18,924 bases of DNA from Chrysochromulina tobinii (Eukaryota; Haptophyta; Prymnesiales; Chrysochromulinaceae), in contig JWZX01001990.1 in the NCBI GenBank assembly GCA_001275005.1, positions 1-18,924 on the forward strand, given 5' to 3'. The position numbers and the translations under genes are program-made. Positions 8,282-14,373 of the stretch are shown here, one piece after another (the first letter of the stretch is position 1; every line of letters starts with the position of its first letter). The notes below the pieces were generated by a model, which was given only the letters and a program-made list of their open reading frames with translations, did not search any database and was not told the origin of the DNA.

Positions 8282-9322
8282 ATGTCAAAGACCCTCACGA
8301 GCGCCAGCGACGCCAGCGACGCCAGCGACGCCAGCGACGCCACCTATTCCAGCGACGCCTTCCCTGCCGTCGGCAATGACATATTCCTCACGATCGCCGC
8401 GAACCTCGATCTACACGACCTCGTGCGCGCTCTGCGCGTCTGCCGCGCTTGGCGGGCTGTGCTTGATGGGACACCGCAACTCTGGTCTGCAATGTGCGAG
8501 CGCACGTGGGCGTCCAAGGTGTACGTGCCCGCGTCGCTGCGCGCCATGGCAGGCGGCTTGGCCGCGATCGAGGCGGCCGCTGCCGAGGAGCGAAAGAGGC
8601 TCCTCTCCTCCAAGGTGCGCGACCTCAAGGAGCTCATGCGCTCCATGCATCTCAACGACGGCCTAGTTGAGAAGGGCGAGATCGCGGACGCCATCCTCGA
8701 CGCGCGGCAGCGCGCGGCCGAGGCCGGCACGATGACTGAGCGGCTCCTGCGCCGGCCGTTGATGCTGGTGCGCCCGGGCGAGACCCAGCCGAAGGCGGCG
8801 CTGCGGCTGTCGCTCGCGGATGCGAAGCGCACGGTCCTGAAGGAGGAGGAGTTGATCAACCTCACGTTCGCGGTGCGGTTGCGCCACGACGGGCCGCTCT
8901 CCGAGGTGCTCCCCTACGACCCATGGTGGCAGGGGCAGGGCTCCGGAACGGCGACCTTCAAAGCGAGCGGCTTCGTCACCTTCCAGTGGCCGGTAGATCC
9001 GGAGGACGGCACGCCCCTCGACCCGTTTGCGGCGATGGGGATGCCGTTGTCCGAGCAAGGGCTGGGCTGGCGGCTGGACGAGGGCCGGATCGTGAGCTTG
9101 CTGTTCAACGGGCACCCCGGCCCGCAGGAGATTGTGTGCCGCCACCCGCGCACCTGGGGATGGGTGCTCTATTCACAGGGGACTTGCTGGACGTCGTGGC
9201 CCATGCCTGCTATGGAAAAGGACGTGTCGGGGGGTTACCCTGCACCGGGGCGGTGCAGCGACCCGCTGCTGCGCGAGGAGGTGCTGCGCGAGCTCCCCTC
9301 CGACGTGCAGCGTGGCTTCTGA
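8282..9322 (+). CDS. F-box protein with SAP-like segment and Trp-rich C-terminal domain
   Basis: The protein has 346 residues. Residues about 27-75 (VGNDIFLTIAANLDLHDLVRALRVCRAWRAVLDGTPQLW) are a good F-box, the Skp1-binding module of SCF ubiquitin ligases. Residues about 110-143 (VRDLKELMRSMHLNDGLVEKGEI) resemble a SAP-like helix-loop-helix ('LK.lL....l...G..eK.eLi'). The C-terminal 150 residues carry beta-rich, Trp-rich sequence (LPYDPWWQG, FVTFQWPVDP, LGWRLDEGRIVSLLFNG, HPRTWGWVLYSQGTCWTSWPMP). From memory this resembles the C-terminal half of lineage-expanded haptophyte F-box proteins; its ligand is unknown. The N-terminus contains an Ala-Ser-Asp repeat. The gene is transcribed away from the propeller/J-like gene, which also has an F-box-like segment. 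The gene appears intronless within the coding sequence. Confidence 0.85.
   Translation: MSKTLTSASDASDASDASDATYSSDAFPAVGNDIFLTIAANLDLHDLVRALRVCRAWRAVLDGTPQLWSAMCERTWASKVYVPASLRAMAGGLAAIEAAAAEERKRLLSSKVRDLKELMRSMHLNDGLVEKGEIADAILDARQRAAEAGTMTERLLRRPLMLVRPGETQPKAALRLSLADAKRTVLKEEELINLTFAVRLRHDGPLSEVLPYDPWWQGQGSGTATFKASGFVTFQWPVDPEDGTPLDPFAAMGMPLSEQGLGWRLDEGRIVSLLFNGHPGPQEIVCRHPRTWGWVLYSQGTCWTSWPMPAMEKDVSGGYPAPGRCSDPLLREEVLRELPSDVQRGF
8303..8338 (+). repeat. (GCCAGCGAC)4 in-frame minisatellite
   Basis: Four perfect tandem 9-nt units encode Ala-Ser-Asp repeats just after the F-box protein start. The repeat keeps frame and is likely length-polymorphic, with no clear function. Confidence 0.95.
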
Positions 9323-9762
9323 GAGGGAGTCCAATCTGTTGCGGTCTAGATGGCGCGCGTCGCGACCTGCACGCGGGGGCGACCCCCGACGCCCGGACTC
9401 TGAGGGGTCTAGGCGCGCGCCTGCACGCCTATAGCCGAGACACACTCGAAGACACACGTCAAGACAAACGCGACGATTGCCGTGACCCGTGTGTGACGTG
9501 ACACGCTTATCCGATAACGGTCGAGAGAAGCGAGATAATGAGGGTAGACGGTCAGCCCGCGTGGTTACGTGGGGCGCACTCAAAACACCGAACCTAAAAA
9601 GGGTCACAAAAAGACACAACCCCCAAAAGTGGGAAACCAAAAGGGAAATGCATGCATAGCACGCGTGGTGCCGAGCACCCGACGCCACCGGGGCGTGCCC
9701 GGAAACAACGCTATAATGTGTGTAAAGGTTTTTACCAGCCTTCAACGGTGCCGAGCACCAGA
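9323..9762. other. convergent intergenic region
   Basis: These 440 bp lie between the stop of the F-box gene (+) and the stop of the GT25-like gene (-) and must hold both 3' ends. There is an A-rich, purine-biased stretch at about 9590-9650 and a duplicated small hairpin motif (9667-9679 and 9747-9759). No coding region or tRNA was recognised. Confidence 0.55.
9667..9759. repeat. twin GGTGCCGAGCACC hairpin motifs
   Basis: The 13-mer GGTGCCGAGCACC occurs at 9667-9679 and again at 9747-9759. Each can fold as a 5-bp GGTGC/GCACC stem with a CGA loop. The second copy ends 4 nt beyond the GT25-like gene's stop codon (read on the minus strand), so both lie in its likely 3' UTR. A further GTAAA/TTTAC stem lies at 9722-9735. 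Confidence 0.7.
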
Positions 9763-10848
9763 CTATCGCCAGAGCAGACTACTAGCCTTTGAGTGCGGCA
9801 CCGTCATGGGCAGCGATCGGTTTTGGTCCATGATGCCTCCCTCCTCCATGTCGACGCACAGAGGCTGTAAAGTGGCCCAATTGACTGTAAAGTTGTAGTC
9901 GGTCGAGAGCGGCAGGGACCAGTCTGACGGCGCCGAGCCCATGGGCGGCGCCTCGCGAGGCTTCCAGTTGCCTGATTTCATAAAGTAACCCCTCACCATC
10001 ACGTCGAGATTGTACCTGTACAGAGGGTGTCGCTTGTCCTTTTCCCCATGGTCAAATTGGGCTTGTACTCGCAGCACCTCGTCGGCGAGTTGTGAGGCGT
10101 AAGGACGGCGGATGGCATACGCGTGCAGGTTCAGCGTGTCGCACATACGCAACGTGTGGCCATATGAGAGCGCTACCACGGCTGATCGGTGATGATGAAA
10201 GCCAGCCGTACCCAAGTAGATGAGCGGTGCCGCTCGGTACAGCGCGTTGGAGGCCGCGGCGATTTCCACCTCGTCGAGCAGGCGGCGCACGATGGGCTCA
10301 GCGGGTGCGTCTGCCGGCCACTGCCACGTTTGCTTGCCGCCGCGCGTGTTAGGCACGGCTCTACTTTCGCCACGGCCATAGGGTGGCGGTGTTTTGCTCC
10401 AGCCGCCTTGTGGGTTTAGCATCACGTCATCTTCGAAGATGTACAACCACTCGCCGCTTGTCGGGAAAGTACGCCACAGCGCGAGGTGGCTGAGCGACAG
10501 CGATATCGAAGGTCGAGGCGAGCCTGGCGCTTCCTTGTCGCTGTCGCTCCGGAAGCGATTCTCCCATTCAATCACTCGGGGGTCATTGAGGGAGACCGGC
10601 TGGTGGTGCTGCACCTCAAACCCGAGTCTCTTGAGGAGTGCCGACATCAATATGAACCGCGACGACGAGGTGTCGAGCGAGATGACGTGTGCGGCGCGCC
10701 GGCGTGAGCGCGGAGGCGGCTCACCGCGCTCCGCGCTACGTGCGTCGCTCGGACCCCCCCCCCGGCGCTCCGCGCGGGGCTCCGCAAGCGCCGCGTCGCG
10801 CGTCGTCGTCGAGGGCGCCCGAGAAGGATGCGAGAGACTCGGCATCAT
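9763..10848 (-). CDS. GT25-like glycosyltransferase
   Basis: The protein has 361 residues. It matches glycosyltransferase family 25: an opening strand AAHVISLDTSSSRFILMSALLKRLGFEV (52-79), SLSHLALWR (118-126), the acidic WLYIFEDDVML (134-144, with Glu139-Asp140-Asp141 in the place of the family's EDD/DxD-like metal or nucleotide-sugar site), an YLGTAGFHHH region (211-220) and a HAYAIRRPYASQL segment (242-254) of the kind conserved late in the domain. GT25 members transfer galactose or glucose, for example to bacterial lipooligosaccharide or to collagen hydroxylysine; the acceptor here is unknown. The first 50 residues are Arg/Pro/Ser-rich and disordered, and no hydrophobic anchor or signal peptide is visible, so the real N-terminus may lie in an upstream exon. 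It is divergent from the fucosyltransferase gene 246 bp away. Confidence 0.8.
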   Translation of the reverse strand: MMPSLSHPSRAPSTTTRDAALAEPRAERRGGGPSDARSAERGEPPPRSRRRAAHVISLDTSSSRFILMSALLKRLGFEVQHHQPVSLNDPRVIEWENRFRSDSDKEAPGSPRPSISLSLSHLALWRTFPTSGEWLYIFEDDVMLNPQGGWSKTPPPYGRGESRAVPNTRGGKQTWQWPADAPAEPIVRRLLDEVEIAAASNALYRAAPLIYLGTAGFHHHRSAVVALSYGHTLRMCDTLNLHAYAIRRPYASQLADEVLRVQAQFDHGEKDKRHPLYRYNLDVMVRGYFMKSGNWKPREAPPMGSAPSDWSLPLSTDYNFTVNWATLQPLCVDMEEGGIMDQNRSLPMTVPHSKASSLLWR

Positions 10849-10855
10849 GTGGCGT

Positions 10856-10895
10856 GTTCAGTTCAGTTCAGTTCAGAACTGAACTGAACTGAACT
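10856..10895. repeat. (GTTCA)4(GAACT)4 perfect inverted repeat
   Basis: Four GTTCA units are followed directly by four GAACT units. Bases 10856-10894 form a 39-nt palindrome with 19-bp perfect arms around a single central A. It could extrude as a cruciform or form a strong hairpin if transcribed. It lies 8 nt upstream of the GT25-like start codon. Confidence 0.97.
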
Positions 10896-10976
10896 GGCGT
10901 GAATGGCTCGTGAATTGCCGTGAATTGTATCGCAGAACACACGTGGATGTTCATGCGCTCGCCCCGACCTGAACCG

Positions 10977-11006
10977 ACTTGACTTGACTTGACTTGACTT
11001 GACTTG
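10977..11006. repeat. (ACTTG)6 microsatellite (TTGAC family)
   Basis: Six tandem pentamers in the same phase family and orientation as the TTGAC array at 896-940, here upstream of the fucosyltransferase gene. In both places the array is followed by the 10-mer CAATGCGACG. Confidence 0.95.
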
Positions 11007-11094
11007 CGACTCCTAACGCTGCGGAATCAATGCGACGATCGCGACCGCGACTGCAGACCGCGACCTATTTTGTGAGCCGAACCCTGACCTGCTC

Positions 11095-12640
11095 ATGCCA
11101 TGCTCACTCCTCGTGTGGCTGCGTCACAAGCCCCTCCCGATTGTGGCGATGCTCTCGCTCGCAAGCACCTGCGCGCTGGTGCTGCGCACGCATGGAGTCG
11201 TGCCAGCTTGGACAAAGAGCAGCAGCGTGGACGCATCAGCTCCGTTGGGTACCGTTCCGTACGTCGCTACCATGGTGGTAACGAGCAGCTTGACACCACC
11301 ATTGCCACCTCCATCGCTGCCGTCGGCGCCACCTCCTTCGCCTTCCTCACCACCTCCCGCTGCGAGCGATTCTGCTGCTTCCTCGCTCGAAGCCGGTGCT
11401 GACGATGGCGTGCGCAGCCCAGCCCGTGGCTCTACCATCGGAGCGGGTGGCGCGCACTCGCCCCCCATAATCGTCGGCCTCAACCGCCGCGTGTACCAGA
11501 ATGACAAGGAGCGGAGGTACGTGTGCCCGAGGCTCCAAGGGCGCGGGTGCGTGTTCACCTCGGAGCGCTCGAGCTTTGGGAAGGCACACGCGCTAATCGA
11601 CGTGCTCAAGGACCCTCGCAAGGCGCGCGCTCTCGACTTCCGAACGGCCCCGGGCCAGCTCAAAGGAGTCATCATCTCCGAGCAGGATGCGGCCAAGCGT
11701 GGCTCATTGGCCTTCAAGCGCAACGCATACGACTTCGAGATTGGGTACAACAAGCAGACGGCGACGGTCTGGCGACCCTTCCTGTGCAATGAGCTCAACC
11801 GACGCACGAATTGGACCATTGCGGACGCGCTGCTCGCGGGGCCGCCGCGCCGCCGCGCTCCCTCGTGGCAGGGGATACGTGCGGAGCACTGGCCAGCTCA
11901 GCAGCCCGCTGTGGCCGCCTTCGTCTCCAATTGCGTCGGTTGGCGACTCAACTTTCTGCGCGAGCTTCGCCAGCATGTGCCGATCGACTCGTTTGGCGCA
12001 TGCCTGCACAACAACGACACGTGCCCCAAGGGCGGCAAGCACAAGTGCGACAAGGTTCTCCAGGCCGGCGGGTACAAGTTCGTGTTCGCGTTCGAGAACA
12101 CTGAAGAGTCTCATTACGTGACTGAGAAGGTGTACACGGGGCTCCGGAGCGGTGCGGTACCCATCTACAAGGGAGCGCCCGAGGTGCTTGCCTCGATGTT
12201 TTGGCCGGCCGCCAGAGGCCGCTCGTTGTCACTGAGTGCCACGGATGACCACGGTCTCGGATGACCACGGATTGTCACGGATGACCTCTGATGACCTCTG
12301 ATGACTTCGGATGACCACGGTGACGGATGGCCTCTGATTGTCACTGATCGCTACTGAGGATCGAGCATCCAACGCCTCTTGTGATTGCTGTTGACGGCAG
12401 GTGCTCGAGCACGTGCCCGGCCCGCTCTCGGTGATTCGCGCCGACGACTTTGCCGACGCGGCGAGCCTCGGCGCGAAGCTGCTCGAGCTGCTCGCCGACA
12501 CGGACGCTTACGAGCGTTACCATATATGGGACCTCGCCGAGTTTCGACGGCGCGCGACCGTCGCGCAGTGCCCGTGGCAGTGCCGACTGTGCGAATGGCT
12601 CGCGCATCGTCAGCAGCAGCAGCAGCCACCGTCAACGTAG
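11095..12640 (+). CDS. GT10 family fucosyltransferase-like type II membrane protein (two exons)
   Basis: Spliced as 11095-12183 plus 12401-12640 it encodes 442 residues. Residues 14-31 (PIVAMLSLASTCALVL) form one hydrophobic anchor behind a short basic N-terminus, typical of Golgi type II glycosyltransferases. A Pro/Ser-rich stem (about 65-95) follows. The GT10 catalytic part shows VAAFVSNCVGWRLNFLRELRQH (273-294) and the donor-binding signature YKFVFAFENTEESHYVTEKVYTGLRSGAVPIYKGAPE, which joins exactly across the splice to VLEHVPGPLSVIRADDF. The exon 2 C-terminus (LGAKLLELLADTDAYERYHIW) also fits the family, which supports the intron. GT10 enzymes transfer fucose from GDP-fucose, usually alpha-1,3 to GlcNAc of N-glycans. 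Acceptor and linkage are not shown by sequence. Without splicing the frame stops at 12264. The protein ends in a short poly-Gln/Pro tail. Confidence 0.88.
12184..12400 (+). other. phase-0 introner-like intron in the fucosyltransferase gene
   Basis: GT at 12184 and AG at 12400 bound a 217-nt intron. Removing it restores the GT10 motif (GAPE|VLEH). About half of it (roughly 12239-12356) is a degenerate array of 10-nt units of the type CNCGGATGAC / CTCTGATGAC, the same family as the introns at 15370 and 17392. The sequence AGGTGCT occurs at both boundaries (12182-12188 and 12399-12405), like a short target-site duplication that supplied the donor site. Confidence 0.85.
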
Positions 12641-13212
12641 ACAACGGAACAAGCTTAGCCTAGAGGATGAATGCTGTACAGAATGCAGCGCATATATCGA
12701 ATAGCCACTTAGCCATTAGGTCCTCGGGGTGAATCTAATCACATACAAATATCAAATTCCTCATAAGCCGCCCCCGCGCGCGGCTCCCACGCCAGCACCA
12801 GAGCACCACACGACCTCCACACGCGTATCACTCCGGGGAGCGACATCGACATCGGGACATGGCGTTGACCAGCCGTGATGTGCGATTTTGCACGCGTGTC
12901 TCAGTCTGTGAAGTTAAAACGCGTCCACACACCAGACAGCGGCAAGCCCGCGGGGGCTCAAGGTCTACATAACTACTAGCATGAGGCCAGCAAGCGGGGC
13001 GCCGCGAAACACAGTAAAATGTAGGTACGAGCTCCGAGTTGGTGTGTTGTGAATGAACCTAGGGACGGGTACGTTCGCGTGTTTGAAATCCGCCATGCGA
13101 CCCACCGACTCATTCACAGCGAAAATCTCGCCTCCATTATGGTCAAGTAAGTCCATGTAAGTCTATCCATTCACACGCGCAACTCTTTGTCGTGTCGTGA
13201 CTGAGCTTGGGG
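12641..13212. other. intergenic region between fucosyltransferase and oxygenase genes
   Basis: No gene is seen in these 572 bp. The first part is AT-richer (about 12700-12770) and probably holds the 3' UTR and polyadenylation region of the fucosyltransferase. Near the 3' end the donor-like heptamer GTAAGTC appears twice, at 13147-13153 and 13157-13163. These could be 5' splice sites of an upstream non-coding exon of the next gene, but no convincing acceptor before 13213 was found. Confidence 0.5.
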
Positions 13213-13992
13213 ATGGCGATCCACTGGCGCTCGCTCAGCAGCCGACGTGCGGCCCGAGTTCGAGAAGCCGCGGCTATTGTGCCGCCTGAAGTGTGCAGCG
13301 CGCTGATAGCGGCATTCCGTCCGGCCATCGACGCAACAGCGCCAACGACCGAATACGAGGCGCTGGTGGATTACAGAAGCGTTCCATTGCACGCCTGCGG
13401 TTCAGCTGCGATTGGGCTCGTCGAAGCGAGCGGAGTTGGTGCGATTTCAGCTCTCGCCACAGGCGTGCCCAGCAGACCCGGCGAGGACATTATGGTCGCG
13501 CGCACACGAGCACTCACGTCGTCAGCCCGCGGTATTTTGAATATGCACCACGATCAGCACCATGGCAACGACCATCGGGTTGCGACGTTCATGCTCAATC
13601 TCGTCTCAGTCGACCCGGCCGCACACGGCGGCGAGACGTACTTTCCGCTCACTCATGCATCGGCCGACGACGCTCTCGCCCTCACGCTCGCTGCCTCGTA
13701 CGAACGCGGCGAGCGGTTCTGGACGCGCTCGTCAGTACTGGGCATCGAGTGCGAGAAGAGGTACTTGCATGCTGCAAACAAGGAAGAGCATACGGGTGTC
13801 AGCGTGGCTGCGTGTGCGGGCTCTGTGCTGGTTTTTGACGCATCCCCCGACCCGGCTGCATGGCACGCGCCCTGCCTCCTCCGGACCGGCTCTGCGAACG
13901 AGCACCCTGTGGAAAAGTGGACTGTGACGTGGTTCAAGGCGCCGAACCTGGCGACTGCTGCGTGGCCCGCCGCCCTCCTCAATGGCATGTAG
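13213..13992 (+). CDS. 2OG-Fe(II) oxygenase, prolyl-4-hydroxylase-like
   Basis: The first ATG is at 13213, giving 259 residues. The C-terminal 150 residues form the double-stranded beta-helix domain of 2-oxoglutarate/Fe(II) oxygenases, prolyl 4-hydroxylase type. The iron ligands are His112 and Asp114 of NMHHDQHHG and distal His218 of AWHAPCLLRTG; Lys235 in VEKWTVTWFK is the expected 2-oxoglutarate anchor. In between, ATFMLNLVSVDPAAHGGETYFP matches the family's 'yLn.....GGet.Fp' strand, and VAACAGSVLVFD its 'p..G.al.F' strand. These enzymes hydroxylate proline in collagen-like, wall or regulatory proteins; the substrate here is unknown. Compared with typical members the GGETYFP-to-distal-His spacing is enlarged by an insert (about 148-190) containing VLGIECEKRYLHAANKEE. 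No signal peptide is visible. All catalytic residues are present, so it should be active. Confidence 0.87.
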   Translation: MAIHWRSLSSRRAARVREAAAIVPPEVCSALIAAFRPAIDATAPTTEYEALVDYRSVPLHACGSAAIGLVEASGVGAISALATGVPSRPGEDIMVARTRALTSSARGILNMHHDQHHGNDHRVATFMLNLVSVDPAAHGGETYFPLTHASADDALALTLAASYERGERFWTRSSVLGIECEKRYLHAANKEEHTGVSVAACAGSVLVFDASPDPAAWHAPCLLRTGSANEHPVEKWTVTWFKAPNLATAAWPAALLNGM

Positions 13993-14373
13993 ATATAATT
14001 TCATGTTTCCGAGACTGTAACCTCGCGGGTTCGGGAGTTTCACGATCCACAGTGCGGATCGAGTGAGGCGGGAGCGGAGCCGTCCTTTGACGACGGTGGT
14101 GTGCAGGTCGGGTGTGGTGCGCGCGGGGGCGACGAAACTGACTGACTGAGTGAGTGCGGATCGCCTCGCCATCACGTTCGGTTGAGAATGCATGCGCGTC
14201 GCGCAAAAGCCGAGCGCGAGCATCGACGTAACAGAAAACCTCTCTCAACGAGTGTGTTCTCTCAGAATCAAAGTGGCCCGCTCAAGGGTGGCCACGAGGA
14301 CGAGCGCGGTGCCGCGGTCGGCTGTCGTTGGATTCAGAGCACTCTTTGTGTCGAGAGCGGTAGTGACAGAGGC
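13993..14373. other. intergenic region before the EF-hand/coiled-coil gene
   Basis: This region should hold the 3' UTR of the oxygenase and the promoter of the next gene. An 11-nt direct repeat AGTGCGGATCG occurs at 14051-14061 and 14153-14163, next to ACTG/AGTG tetramer runs at about 14137-14155. The coding frame of the next gene is open back to an ATG at 14182, so its N-terminus could extend 64 residues into this region with a basic, unconserved segment. Confidence 0.5.

Larger units (their letters stand above)
10849..11094. promoter_or_regulatory. divergent promoter region with palindrome and pentamer repeats
   Basis: Two glycosyltransferase genes start from this 246-bp region in opposite directions. 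It contains a perfect 39-nt pentamer palindrome eight bases from the GT25-like ATG, and a TTGAC-type array about 90 nt upstream of the fucosyltransferase ATG. An upstream ATG at 11030, out of frame with the 11095 start, opens an 83-codon frame that overlaps the start of the fucosyltransferase. It may lie upstream of transcription start or act as a uORF. No TATA box was noticed. Confidence 0.5.

Noticed and set aside
13207-13212. Start of the oxygenase at 13207
   Set aside because: The codon there is TTG. The first ATG in frame is at 13213.
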